Positions 47,581 through 57,337 of a stretch of DNA of 64,000 nt are shown piece after piece. The stretch's first letter is position 1. Each line of letters begins with the position of its first letter. Source of the DNA: Chryseobacterium sp. PMSZPI (GTDB lineage: Bacteria; Bacteroidota; Bacteroidia; Flavobacteriales; Weeksellaceae); NCBI RefSeq assembly GCF_002835665.1, contig NZ_PIZV01000055.1, positions 1 through 64,000 of the forward strand, written 5' to 3'. Both the position numbers and the translations under genes were made by a program. Below the pieces are notes generated by a model. It did not search any database, had not been told where the DNA came from, and was given only the letters and a program-made list of their open reading frames with translations.

Positions 47581-48216
47581 TTATTTTAATTTATAAGAAA
47601 TCATGACACCACCTCTATAAGGGATAATTTCTCCACTTTTGTTAAGTTTTTCTGCTCCATCATAACGCTTTCCGGTTGAACGATCATAACCTTTATAAAA
47701 GCCTTGCGATGTTCCGATAGTAGCATAAAGATCAAGATTCCATCGGTCTGACAATTGAAATTGATACCCACCGGTAATTCCCAATGCTACAGAATATCCT
47801 TTTTGATAACGATTGGAATTGATGATAATTTCTCCGGTTTCAGTTATTTCAGCGTTATTATTCCAATAATTCCATTTTTGAAGATTGTAAGCCGATAAAC
47901 CAATGTTTGCTCCAATGTACCAGTGTTTAAAAGCTTCGTTAAAATAATATCTCCCTTCAAAAGAAACAGAATAAATCTGTAATTCATGCCCCGCAAAAGA
48001 TTTCCACGGTGAGATAAATACGTCTCCCTGGAGAGTATATTTAGGGCTAATTTGTTTTTCTACGCCCACATTTAATATCCCTATTGGAGCAAATACAGCA
48101 TTTCCCTTTATGTATAAACTCTTTTCATTTTCTTGTTTTGTTTCCTGCTCCTGGGCAGTTAAAGTTCCTATTGTTAAAAGAGTTAGAATACTTCCTGCTA
48201 ATAATTCGTATTTCAT
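47581..48216 (-). CDS. DUF3575 outer-membrane beta-barrel protein
   Basis: A 211-residue exported protein of the DUF3575 family, probably a small outer-membrane beta-barrel. A signal peptide ends near residue 21 (TLTAQ). Alternating strands follow: YIKGNAVFAPIGILNVGVEKQISPKYTLQGDVFISPWKS style segments, FEGRYYFNEAFKHWYIGANIG, GYSVALGITGGYQFQLSDRWNLDLYATIGTSQG, and a C-terminal strand ending YKLK. DUF3575 proteins often go with cell-surface or fimbria loci, but no fimbrial gene is here. It is 7 bp after the thioredoxin gene and in the same operon. Confidence 0.8.
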   Translation of the reverse strand: MKYELLAGSILTLLTIGTLTAQEQETKQENEKSLYIKGNAVFAPIGILNVGVEKQISPKYTLQGDVFISPWKSFAGHELQIYSVSFEGRYYFNEAFKHWYIGANIGLSAYNLQKWNYWNNNAEITETGEIIINSNRYQKGYSVALGITGGYQFQLSDRWNLDLYATIGTSQGFYKGYDRSTGKRYDGAEKLNKSGEIIPYRGGVMISYKLK

Positions 48217-48223
48217 CGAAGTG

Positions 48224-49399
48224 TTATTTGATTTGATTTAATAATTCTTTAGCCAGCTTAGAATCTTGGTTCGATTGGATGGCGATATTTTGTGATATTT
48301 CAGCGTAATTTTTTGCCATTTCTTTGTTTCCTGTTAAAAAATAAAGTTTGGCAAGGATATAAGTGTTTTCAGATGTTTCTCCTCTCATAACTGATTTTTC
48401 TGCCCATTCTGTAGCTTTCTTTAAAGAGGCTGGTGTTTTGATATGATCACTAAATACCCATGCTGCTCTTAAAAGTTCATTGGGTTCAAATGTATCTGCA
48501 TTTTTGTAATAATCTAATGCTGCTTTCTCATATTCCGGGAAATTGGCATTTTGTTCATAATAAGCAAGCTTTGTTTGATTAAGCTTTGTGGTCGCAGCTT
48601 GTTTTCCTACCAACGGTTCAGCGATTTTCATGAAGTATTCTTCATTTATTCTCTTGTTTTTATCATCAATAGATTGTTCTACGATTTTGGATAATTTGAG
48701 CTGAGCATCAAATTCATTATAGGTTTCCTCAGGTAGGAACTTTATAATCTCTGATTTTCGAGAGGTAAAGGCAGTATAGTTACGATCTTCTGTTGATTTT
48801 AAGAAATATAAAAGAAAACCAATTTCTTCTTTTGAGAGCTCTTCGTTTTTCTTCTTATTTTCAAAATATCTTTCAGATGCTTTTTTGGCAAAATCAAAAT
48901 CGGTAGAAGAGTTCAGCTTCATAATATTGATCAGGAACTCAGGATTTTTTTCACCATTGGCAAATCGTTCCTTCAAAGAACCTTTTGCATTCCCGGGAGA
49001 GTTTACATCCTGTGCCATTGTGACAAACATACTCTCTTCCATATATCCGGTATTTCGGGAGACAAGTTCACCTTCACCATTTAAGAAAAGATAAGTAGGA
49101 TAAGATCGCACTCCAAATTTAGCCGCAATTTCTCTTCCTTCTCCTTTTTCCATGTCAAACCTTGCATTGATGAAGTTAGCATTGAAATAATCTCCGACAG
49201 ATTTTTGGGTAAAAACATTTTTTTCCATCATTTTACAAGGGCCACACCAGGAAGCATAGGCATCAATAAAAACCAATTTTTTTTCCTTTTTGGCTTTTGC
49301 GACAATATCTTTGAATGGTAATTCCTGAAATTGGATGGCTTCTTGGGCTGAGATGACAATTGAGCAAAATATAGATATCCCGGAGATGATCTTCTTCAT
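48224..49399 (-). CDS. Exported thioredoxin-domain protein
   Basis: A 391-residue periplasmic protein. A signal peptide (to about 18, SIVISAQ) is followed by a thioredoxin-fold domain (about 25-140) with the active site ASWCGPCK (Cys52, Cys55), cis-Pro in RSYPTYLFLNGEG, and then a long helical domain (about 150-391) of TPR-like helices (AALDYYKNADTFEPNELLRAAW, TYILAKLYFLTGNKEMAKNYAEIS). It probably reduces or isomerises disulfides in exported proteins. The ATG at 49399 is preferred over an in-frame TTG two codons earlier. It leads a three-gene minus-strand operon. Confidence 0.88.
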   Translation of the reverse strand: MKKIISGISIFCSIVISAQEAIQFQELPFKDIVAKAKKEKKLVFIDAYASWCGPCKMMEKNVFTQKSVGDYFNANFINARFDMEKGEGREIAAKFGVRSYPTYLFLNGEGELVSRNTGYMEESMFVTMAQDVNSPGNAKGSLKERFANGEKNPEFLINIMKLNSSTDFDFAKKASERYFENKKKNEELSKEEIGFLLYFLKSTEDRNYTAFTSRKSEIIKFLPEETYNEFDAQLKLSKIVEQSIDDKNKRINEEYFMKIAEPLVGKQAATTKLNQTKLAYYEQNANFPEYEKAALDYYKNADTFEPNELLRAAWVFSDHIKTPASLKKATEWAEKSVMRGETSENTYILAKLYFLTGNKEMAKNYAEISQNIAIQSNQDSKLAKELLNQIK

Positions 49400-49405
49400 T
49401 TTCAA

Positions 49406-49694
49406 ATAAGATTTATGGGCGAAGATACTTAATTTTCGAAATATAAAATGATGAATCTATTGTTGAATCACTATATTAACTAATTTTAAGAGTTGAATTT
49501 TTTTAAGACTTCTTTATTCAAAAAATGGAGTCCTTTTTAATTTCACAAGTGTTTTAATGATATATATATAATTCACTCAATGGTCCTCAGATCTTTGTTA
49601 TATCTTTGCAAACGAATAATTTATATACAGAAGCGATCTTTAAAATATAGGCTCTACTACAGCATTGTTAAGGTTTTCTGTATAAGAAAATAGA
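49406..49694. promoter_or_regulatory. Upstream region of the LytS-type kinase gene
   Basis: A TATCTTTG box (49601-49608) is a likely -7 element, with no clear TTG at the -33 position. The 13-bp sequence TATATAATTCACT (49565-49577) recurs upstream of the protease gene at 51345-51357, suggesting a shared control element. Confidence 0.45.
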
Positions 49695-51290
49695 ATGCAG
49701 AAGAAATTGAGTATTAATTTTAAACACGCCTTATCCCAAAAATCTATTTACGTTGCCGCACTATCCACCTGCCTGATTGCAGTAGTGGCTTTTGCTGTTT
49801 TAAGTCATTTAATTGCAGAAGATAATCGTAAGAATAATGAAGATTTTGCGAAAAAAACTTTCTTCAGAAAATATGAATCTGTAGAAAGTGAATTCAGGAA
49901 TATTGAAGATTATCAGTATTTGCTTCGTGAGCTAATTCAAAAAGACGGGTTGAAAAACTATAGAGATTATTCTCTGGTTTTAAATGATTTAAATAAAAAA
50001 AGAAACCTGTTAACTTACAGTTGGTATTATTACGACCATAATAAAACAGGAAAATACGAAAGTAATAATCCTCTGTCTGGTGTTTTCAAAGAGAGAAACA
50101 ATGAAAAAGGATCCATTGCTATAAAAAATACAGGTTCCGGGAACTTCAAAGATCTTTTAATCAGCCGTAGAGACAGTATGTTCTGGGTAAGTTATGATTC
50201 TCTTGTACTACCGGAGAAAAATGTTCTGTATTATGGCTCTACGGTAAGCCTGGACGATCTTCACCAATATTTTACCAATGTAGATAAAAGTTCCAATACC
50301 TATGCCTATGTTTTTACTAAGGAAGGAGTTTGCATTACCCATCCTGAAAAAAAGTATATTGGGAAAAATGTTTTCAATTTCACGGATATCAAGGCAAAAG
50401 ATACTTTATGCAATACTGTAAAAGCAGGATATACAGAAGGGCTAGCCAACTCAGAATATCTGGCAATGGAAGTTACACGCTTTATCAAGCCTTTGAAAAC
50501 AGATAATTTTGATGGATATGCAGTCGTTAATTATGTCAACTTTATTACCGATGAGAATATCAATAAAGTGAAAGCCTATACGGTGTATATATTTCTGGCA
50601 GCCTTATTTATGATCGTTACTGTTTTTATTCTGTTTCAGCGATCTACAAGCATGGCATATAAGGAAAAAGAAAAAATACAGTCTGAAAAAAATCTACTGT
50701 TGATTGAGAATGAAAAAATGCACAAAGCAGAAGTAATTAATCAGTTACAACAGCTCAAGAATAATATCAATCCACATTTTCTGTTCAATTCTCTGAACTC
50801 TTTATATATGCTGATTGGAATTAATAAAGAGAACGCTCAGAAATTTACGATGAATCTTTCCAAGATCTACAGGTATCTGATTGTCCCGCCAAAGGAAAAT
50901 ATTGTACCTGTTTCCAAAGAAATTGATTTTATCCGAAAATATATGGAGCTTTTGAAGAGCAGATTTGATGAAGAACTTATTTTCCAGCTCATTATAAAAG
51001 ATCCTGAAGGTTTAAAGAAACGAATTCCTTATTTATCCCTTCAGATTGTCACAGAAAATGCTATTAAACATAATGTTGCTACCATAGATCAGCCTTTGGA
51101 AATTACAATAGAAGTAGACGGGAAAGGCATCATGGTAAAGAATACGTATCAGCCCAAAACGGAAGAAGTGCAGGGAGAAAAATTCGGAATTGATTATTTG
51201 AATCAGGTTTATGAGTATTTTAGAGAAAATCCGCTTCATATTTCTGTAGATGGTGAAAACTTTATATGTTTTTTGCTATTAATGAAATAA
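49695..51290 (+). CDS. LytS-type sensor histidine kinase with extracytoplasmic sensor
   Basis: A 531-residue inner-membrane kinase of the HisKA_7/His_kinase (LytS, PF06580) family. A membrane helix (about 18-40) is followed by a large external domain (about 41-292), consistent with a Cache-type ligand sensor (YAYVFTKEGVCITHPEKKYIGKN), a second helix (about 294-315), a coiled linker, and the kinase core with phosphoacceptor His361 in NNINPHFLFNSLNSL. The ATPase domain has LQIVTENAIKHN. The final part is short. Its natural partner type, a LytTR regulator, lies 7.4 kb downstream at 58734, with a protease and SusC/SusD between them. Confidence 0.9.
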   Translation: MQKKLSINFKHALSQKSIYVAALSTCLIAVVAFAVLSHLIAEDNRKNNEDFAKKTFFRKYESVESEFRNIEDYQYLLRELIQKDGLKNYRDYSLVLNDLNKKRNLLTYSWYYYDHNKTGKYESNNPLSGVFKERNNEKGSIAIKNTGSGNFKDLLISRRDSMFWVSYDSLVLPEKNVLYYGSTVSLDDLHQYFTNVDKSSNTYAYVFTKEGVCITHPEKKYIGKNVFNFTDIKAKDTLCNTVKAGYTEGLANSEYLAMEVTRFIKPLKTDNFDGYAVVNYVNFITDENINKVKAYTVYIFLAALFMIVTVFILFQRSTSMAYKEKEKIQSEKNLLLIENEKMHKAEVINQLQQLKNNINPHFLFNSLNSLYMLIGINKENAQKFTMNLSKIYRYLIVPPKENIVPVSKEIDFIRKYMELLKSRFDEELIFQLIIKDPEGLKKRIPYLSLQIVTENAIKHNVATIDQPLEITIEVDGKGIMVKNTYQPKTEEVQGEKFGIDYLNQVYEYFRENPLHISVDGENFICFLLLMK

Positions 51291-51304
51291 AATGAAAAAA
51301 TCCA

Positions 51305-51372
51305 TTCACTCCCGAATAATCACCTTTCACTCCCTAAAACACCCTATATAATTCACTATACCTATAGCTTTG
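51305..51372 (+). promoter_or_regulatory. Candidate LytTR operator and promoter of the protease-SusC-SusD genes
   Basis: TTCACTCCC occurs at 51305-51313 and again at 51326-51334: identical 9-bp direct repeats with a 12-bp spacer, on the same face of the helix two turns apart. LytTR domains are known to bind 9-bp direct repeats with spacers of about this size. A third partial copy, TTCACT, is at 51352-51357, and a TAGCTTTG -7 box follows at 51365-51372, without a good -33 element, as expected for an activator-dependent promoter. Confidence 0.6.
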
Positions 51373-51403
51373 CCAGCTGAAACTAAGATATTTACTATTT
51401 GGA

Positions 51404-53989
51404 ATGAATCGGACTATTTTAATGAAGAATTACAGGCTTGCACTGTATCTTGGATTAGCTATGGCATCGCCGGCTGTCCTTGCACAGAAAAAAGATACTG
51501 TAAAAACGACCAAGGACAAAACCGAAAAAGCTGATGTTTCATCATCAAAAAAAGCTAAAAAGATTGATGAACTGATTAAGAAAGGAACTTATAAAAAAGG
51601 GATTTTCAATACTATTCAGGTAAAAACAGATCTTTATTTTGAAATCCCGGACAGTTTAATGGGACGCCAGTTTTTGGTAGTGAACAAGCTGTCTCAGGTA
51701 CCGTTGCAGGTAAATGAGGCTGGTTTGAACAAAGGAATGAACTATGAAAATAAAATCATTTCTTTTTACAAAGACAGCGTTGCTAAAAAAGTTTGGGTAA
51801 GAACCTCTGAAGCTAAGGTGTCTTCTCCTAAAAATGACGCTATTACAAAATCTGTTAAAGATAACTTTTCAGGATCTGTCATTGAAGTTTTTGATATTGA
51901 AGCTCAGAACAATGATTCTACTTCGGTAGCCATCAAAGTGAATAAGGTTTTTGACGGAAATCAAAAAAGCTTTAATGATGTATTGGCCAATGTTGGCCTT
52001 GGTGGATCAGTAAAATCAAGTCTTTCCTTTATTGAAGGAGTAAAAACATTCCCGGAAAACCTTGTGGTTAAATCTCAGCTGAGCACTTCAGTCAATGAAG
52101 GCGGAGTAGATTTACCGGTAACCCTTGGAGTAACCAGCAATCTGGTATTGCTCCCTAAAGTTCCTATGAAACCGAGAATTGCAGACGCAAGAGTAGGATT
52201 CTTCAGCGAAAAGCATTGGTCTTTTAACGATCAGCAGCAGAAAATGGATGAGAAATTTTTCATCACCCGCTGGAACCTGGAACCTAAAGATGAAGACAAG
52301 GAAAAATATCTGAGAGGTGAATTGGTAGAGCCTAAAAAGCAGATCGTTTATTATATCGATCCTTCAACCCCAAAACAATGGCGTGAAAAGATCATTGCAG
52401 GAGTTCATGACTGGCAGGTTGCTTTTGAACAGGCAGGTTTCAAAAATGCAGTGATTGCTAAAATGCCGGATGAAAAAGATGAGGATTTCGATATTGATGA
52501 TGTAAGATATTCCGTGATTACCTATGCAGCATCTCCAAAGTCTAATGCGATGGGACCATCCGTAGTAGACCCAAGAAGTGGTGAGATCATTGAAGCAGAT
52601 ATTATCTGGTGGCACAATGTAATGACTTCTCTTCAGGAATGGATGAGAATTCAGATAGGCCCTATAGATCCAAGAGCGAGAGCCAATAAGTTCAGTGATG
52701 AATATATGGGAGAGGCAATTCGTTTTGTATCGTCTCATGAAGTAGGACATACTTTTGGATTGAAGCATAATATGGGGTCTTCATTTGCATTCCCTGTAGA
52801 ATCGCTTCGTTCTAAAGAGTTCACAGATAAAATGGGCGGAACGGCACCTTCTATCATGGATTACGCACGTTACAACTATGTGGCACAGCCAGAAGATGGG
52901 GTAACAGCCATCACTCCAAAGATCGGAATCTATGATAAATATGCCATTGAATGGGGTTACCGTTGGTATCAGGATGAATTCGCTGAGAAAAAAGCATTAA
53001 AAAATCTGATTGATAAGCACGAAGATGATCCTTTGTACTTCTATGGGGAGCAACAGAGCTACCTTGAAACAATAGATCCGCGCTCACAGTCGGAAGATTT
53101 GGGTGATGATGCGATGAAAGCCAGCGAATACGGAATGAAAAACCTGAAGGTTGTATCCAATAATCTTTTAAACTGGACGTATGAAGACGGTAAAGATTAT
53201 ACAGATGCAGGTAAATTATACATGGGTGTTATTGGGCAATGGGATCTGTATACAGGACATGTAATGGCGAATGTAGGTGGGATTTACCTGAACAATACCG
53301 TTTTTGGAAACAAGAAGAAAGCTTACGAAGCAGTGCCTGCTGAAACCCAGAGAAGAGCGGTTGATTACCTGGTTAAAAATTCAATCAATCTTCCGCAGTG
53401 GTTATTCTTTAACCCGATTACTGAGAAAACATATTCGGTGAAAAATTCACCAATGGGACCGTTTGAACAGACGCCATATACCCTGGCAAGAGGAATGCAA
53501 TATGCCAACATCTATTCCCTGTTTATGGACGACCGATTGCTTAGACTCCTTGAGAACGAGTTGAAGCATGAAGTTTCAGGTTCCAAAGAGGAAATTTATA
53601 CCGTTGAAAACCTGTTTGAACAGGTGAGAACGGCCATTTTTAATAAGAAAGGAAGCCTCACGATGCTTGAGAAAATGGCGCAGAAAAATTACGTGGATGC
53701 ATTGATTGTTTCGGTGAACAAATTATTCGAAAAAACAGCCGTAAAAACATTGAAAACAGATCAGACATTAAATATGCCAATGATCTGTAACTATCATGAA
53801 GAAGGTAAAAACCTAAGAAACATCAATTATTCATCCATGAAGAGAGTATCTGAAGTTACGACGTACAAGAGAGCAGAGCTGCAAAAAGTTCTGAATATAC
53901 TGAATAACACCAGATACAGAGGTGATGACGCTTCAAGAGCGCATTACACAGATTTAATTATTCGTATTGAAGAGGCTTTAAACAAATAA
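51404..53989 (+). CDS. Exported zinc-dependent metalloprotease (DUF5117/DUF4953 type)
   Basis: An 861-residue secreted or periplasmic metzincin-like protease. A signal peptide ends near residue 28 (SPAVLAQ); a Met at codon 7 (51422) would also fit as start. After a Lys-rich linker comes the DUF5117-like region (about 70-320), then the catalytic DUF4953-like domain with the extended zinc motif HEVGHTFGLKH (His445, Glu446, His449, His455) and a Met-turn candidate in APSIMDYARYNY. It should cut proteins outside the cytoplasm. SusC starts 6 bp after its stop, so protease and importer are one transcription unit. Confidence 0.9.
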   Translation: MNRTILMKNYRLALYLGLAMASPAVLAQKKDTVKTTKDKTEKADVSSSKKAKKIDELIKKGTYKKGIFNTIQVKTDLYFEIPDSLMGRQFLVVNKLSQVPLQVNEAGLNKGMNYENKIISFYKDSVAKKVWVRTSEAKVSSPKNDAITKSVKDNFSGSVIEVFDIEAQNNDSTSVAIKVNKVFDGNQKSFNDVLANVGLGGSVKSSLSFIEGVKTFPENLVVKSQLSTSVNEGGVDLPVTLGVTSNLVLLPKVPMKPRIADARVGFFSEKHWSFNDQQQKMDEKFFITRWNLEPKDEDKEKYLRGELVEPKKQIVYYIDPSTPKQWREKIIAGVHDWQVAFEQAGFKNAVIAKMPDEKDEDFDIDDVRYSVITYAASPKSNAMGPSVVDPRSGEIIEADIIWWHNVMTSLQEWMRIQIGPIDPRARANKFSDEYMGEAIRFVSSHEVGHTFGLKHNMGSSFAFPVESLRSKEFTDKMGGTAPSIMDYARYNYVAQPEDGVTAITPKIGIYDKYAIEWGYRWYQDEFAEKKALKNLIDKHEDDPLYFYGEQQSYLETIDPRSQSEDLGDDAMKASEYGMKNLKVVSNNLLNWTYEDGKDYTDAGKLYMGVIGQWDLYTGHVMANVGGIYLNNTVFGNKKKAYEAVPAETQRRAVDYLVKNSINLPQWLFFNPITEKTYSVKNSPMGPFEQTPYTLARGMQYANIYSLFMDDRLLRLLENELKHEVSGSKEEIYTVENLFEQVRTAIFNKKGSLTMLEKMAQKNYVDALIVSVNKLFEKTAVKTLKTDQTLNMPMICNYHEEGKNLRNINYSSMKRVSEVTTYKRAELQKVLNILNNTRYRGDDASRAHYTDLIIRIEEALNK

Positions 53990-53995
53990 ACAGCA

Positions 53996-56900
53996 ATGAA
54001 AAAAACTCTAATCCTTTTACCTCTTTTAGCGGCCCAGGTTGCGTTGGCTCAGGAAAAAAAGACCATTACAGGGAAGATAGAAGATGGTAATACTTCCAGC
54101 GTAATTGCTGGAGCATCCATAAAAATAGAAACTCAGTCCGTTTCTACAAAAACCGATCTGGATGGCATTATCGAAAGTGTATCCGTAGGTACGGTAGCCG
54201 ATAAAGACGGGAAATTTATACTGGAAATTCCGGTAGGTACAAAATCTATTCTGGTAAGCTATCCTGGATATGAATCCCGTATTATTCTGATTAATGAAGA
54301 TAAAACCAATTATACGGTAAGATTGGCTCCTGAAGTTTCAGATAAAAATAAAATTCAGGAAGTTATCATTACCGGATATCAGAAGATTGAAAAACGTAAG
54401 CAGACTTCGGCAGTTTCTACGGTAAAAATGGATAACATCAACCAGGCTGGGGTAGCGAGTGTAGACCAGATGCTATCCGGACAGATTGCCGGGGTAGTGG
54501 TAACTCCGGAAACAGGATCTCCGGGTGGACCTGCAAAAATCAGAATCCGTGGAACAGCTTCTTTGTCTGGTCCTCAGGATCCGCTATGGGTAATTGATGG
54601 ACTTCCGTTAGAAGGAAATGATGTACCTAACTTCAGTGACAAGGATAATATCGATCAGCTTCAGAACTTCTCCATTGCAGGACTGAATCCGAATGATATT
54701 GAAGATATTACCATTCTGAAAGATGCTGCAGCAACGGCTATTTATGGAGCAAGAGCAGCCAATGGGGTAATTTCCATCACTACAAAGAAAGGAAAGAAAG
54801 GAAATATGAGAATCAATTTCTCTGCCGATACTTTCGTAACAGCCCGTCCTGATTTCGATAAGCTAAATCTGATGAATGCATCAGAGAAAGTAGATCTTGA
54901 ATTAATGCTTGCCAAGCGTTCAGATCTTACTTACCGTGCAGATAGAGGGGAAGTGATGAGGATTTTAACTCAAAATAACCAGCTTAATGATTTTAGGAGC
55001 GGTGGTCTTGATGCTTTAACACCGTTCACCCGTAACCAAATCAATGCGTTAAGAAACAACAGTACAGATTGGGGAAAACTATTGTACAGAAATGCGATCA
55101 ATAGACAATATGGAGTAAGTGTTTCCGGAGGTGGAGAAAGTGCAGATTACTATTTCTCTTTAGGGTATTTTGATGAACAGGGAACCACTATTGGTACAGG
55201 ATTCAAACGTTATAACCTGACTTTAAAGAATAATTATAAATTAAGCGATAAGTTAACGGCTGGGATCTCTGTTTTTGGGACTGCGAGTGAGAAAGAATCA
55301 TTTATGACAGATGCTGACGCTGCGGCAAGCCCTGTTAATTATTCAAGAAATGCTAATCCTTATCTGTCACCTTACAATGCTGATGGAAGCTACAGATATG
55401 ATAAAGATATAGATGGTTTTAAAGATGTATATGTTCCGTTCAACTTCCTGGAGGAAAGAGAGAATACAGATTATACACTGAAAAATCACTCTCTGAAAGC
55501 GATCTTAGATTTAGAGTATAAAGTTTCAAAAAGCCTGAAATTTACTTCTCAGTTGGGTATTCAATATGATACCAATAAAACGGAAAAGTATGCTGCTGAA
55601 AATACTTATTTTACAAGAAAGTTCAGAGAAGGAACGCGTTATTATAAGGACGGACAATACCGTTATTATTTACCTGTAGGAGGAATAAAACAAAACTGGG
55701 ATAATGATTTCTTCCAATACAATTGGAAATTACAGGGAACATACAGTACCAAAATCAATTCCGTACATGAAATTGACTTGATGGCTGGTACCGAAATTCG
55801 TAAGACGGATGATAATACAACGCTTACCAGAGCATTTGGTTATAATGCTTCTACAAAAACCGGAACACCAATTGTTTTCCCAAGCTCCAACGATGCTGCG
55901 GAAAAGAAATATGAAACTTACCGTGAAATGCCTCGTGTAGAAAATGCCTATGCTTCAATGTTTGCTACAGCGTCTTATACCTACGATCAGAAGTATACAT
56001 TTTTCGGAAGTGTAAGATATGATGGTACTAATTTGTTTGGGGTTAATAAAAAGTACAGGTATTTACCAATATGGGCAGTTTCAGGATCATGGCTGGTAAC
56101 GAAGGAGAACTTTATGCAGAATATCACTCCTGTTTCCAATCTTAGACTGAGAGCGTCTTATGGTCTTCAGGGAAATATTGACCGTAATACTTCACCATTC
56201 TTCATTGGTGAATACAATTATGCTAATATTCTTCCGGGAATGAGAGAAGATGTAATCAATGTAATCAGCCCGCCAAATGATAAGCTTCGTTGGGAAAAAA
56301 CCACGAACGTGAACTTTGGTCTTGACTTGGGATTATTCAAGAACCGTATCAACCTTACCGCGGATGTTTACAGCAGAAAAGGTACGGATATGATCAGTAT
56401 GAGAGAAACTCCGCTTGAATCAGGATTCGAATACACAATGGCAAACTGGGGAAGTCTTACCAATAAAGGTTTTGAATTGGCAATTTCTACCAGAAATATC
56501 AATAAAGAAAACTTCAAATGGTCAACTACGATCAATTTTGCTCATAACAAAAGTAACGTAGTAAGTGAACAGCCTCGTGATAATGCCCGTCTTCCTACCA
56601 GAGAAGGACTTCCAGTAAATGCTGTTTTTGCGTTAAAGACTGCAGGAATAGATGAAAATGGAAACCCAATGTTCTGGAAAGGGAACGAAAAAGTGAAAAT
56701 TGAAGATTTATTTGGATTGTATGATCCTTATGCAGATTTCCTTCCTGGTTATTTTGCACAGTCAAAGCTTTCCAATGAAGAAATGAGAAATCTGTTTACC
56801 TATGTAGGAGATAGAGATCCGAAATTTACCGGAGGTATCATTAATACCTTTAAAATACATGATTTTGACTTAACGGTATCTGCAACATTCAATTTTAAAC

Positions 56901-57325
56901 AGACGGTGATGAAAACCCCATCGTATAAAGGAATGGAGCTGGACAGAGGAAGAAATTATACAAGAGATATCTACGAGGCAGGAACTTCACTTCCGGGGAT
57001 TACAAGTCCTGAAATGGATAGCAACCCAGGATGGATGGGCAATAAATGGCTTACAGATAACAACTATAATATTTACAATTTGTTAGATATCTGGGCTAAG
57101 GAGATCAGCTATGTAAGAATCAGCAGTATCCGTTTAGGGTATACACTTCCTAAGCAATTTACCAGCCCAATGGGAATCAGTAGTTTGAGATTGAGTGTTG
57201 AGGGCCGTAACCTTTTTGTATTCAGTAACGGATACAAAGGATATTTTGATCCGGAAACGTATGGAAATATTTATGCACAGCCTATTACCCGTTCAGTGAC
57301 ACTTGGATTTAATGTTTCTTTTTAA
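53996..57325 (+). CDS. SusC/RagA family TonB-linked outer-membrane protein (pair 3)
   Basis: A 1109-residue outer-membrane transporter. A signal peptide (to about 18) is followed by a carboxypeptidase-regulatory-like domain (about 22-115; TITGKIEDGNTSSVIAGASI, with an unusual longer insertion around IIESVSVGTVADKDG), then EVIITGYQKIEKRKQ and the plug with GPQDPLWVIDGLP and DIEDITILKDAAATAIYGARAANGVI. The barrel ends SVTLGFNVSF. In contrast to pairs 1 and 2 it keeps the N-terminal regulatory domain. Its co-transcription with a protease points to peptides as substrate. Confidence 0.95.
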   Translation: MKKTLILLPLLAAQVALAQEKKTITGKIEDGNTSSVIAGASIKIETQSVSTKTDLDGIIESVSVGTVADKDGKFILEIPVGTKSILVSYPGYESRIILINEDKTNYTVRLAPEVSDKNKIQEVIITGYQKIEKRKQTSAVSTVKMDNINQAGVASVDQMLSGQIAGVVVTPETGSPGGPAKIRIRGTASLSGPQDPLWVIDGLPLEGNDVPNFSDKDNIDQLQNFSIAGLNPNDIEDITILKDAAATAIYGARAANGVISITTKKGKKGNMRINFSADTFVTARPDFDKLNLMNASEKVDLELMLAKRSDLTYRADRGEVMRILTQNNQLNDFRSGGLDALTPFTRNQINALRNNSTDWGKLLYRNAINRQYGVSVSGGGESADYYFSLGYFDEQGTTIGTGFKRYNLTLKNNYKLSDKLTAGISVFGTASEKESFMTDADAAASPVNYSRNANPYLSPYNADGSYRYDKDIDGFKDVYVPFNFLEERENTDYTLKNHSLKAILDLEYKVSKSLKFTSQLGIQYDTNKTEKYAAENTYFTRKFREGTRYYKDGQYRYYLPVGGIKQNWDNDFFQYNWKLQGTYSTKINSVHEIDLMAGTEIRKTDDNTTLTRAFGYNASTKTGTPIVFPSSNDAAEKKYETYREMPRVENAYASMFATASYTYDQKYTFFGSVRYDGTNLFGVNKKYRYLPIWAVSGSWLVTKENFMQNITPVSNLRLRASYGLQGNIDRNTSPFFIGEYNYANILPGMREDVINVISPPNDKLRWEKTTNVNFGLDLGLFKNRINLTADVYSRKGTDMISMRETPLESGFEYTMANWGSLTNKGFELAISTRNINKENFKWSTTINFAHNKSNVVSEQPRDNARLPTREGLPVNAVFALKTAGIDENGNPMFWKGNEKVKIEDLFGLYDPYADFLPGYFAQSKLSNEEMRNLFTYVGDRDPKFTGGIINTFKIHDFDLTVSATFNFKQTVMKTPSYKGMELDRGRNYTRDIYEAGTSLPGITSPEMDSNPGWMGNKWLTDNNYNIYNLLDIWAKEISYVRISSIRLGYTLPKQFTSPMGISSLRLSVEGRNLFVFSNGYKGYFDPETYGNIYAQPITRSVTLGFNVSF

Positions 57326-57337
57326 AACTTGAAAAAA

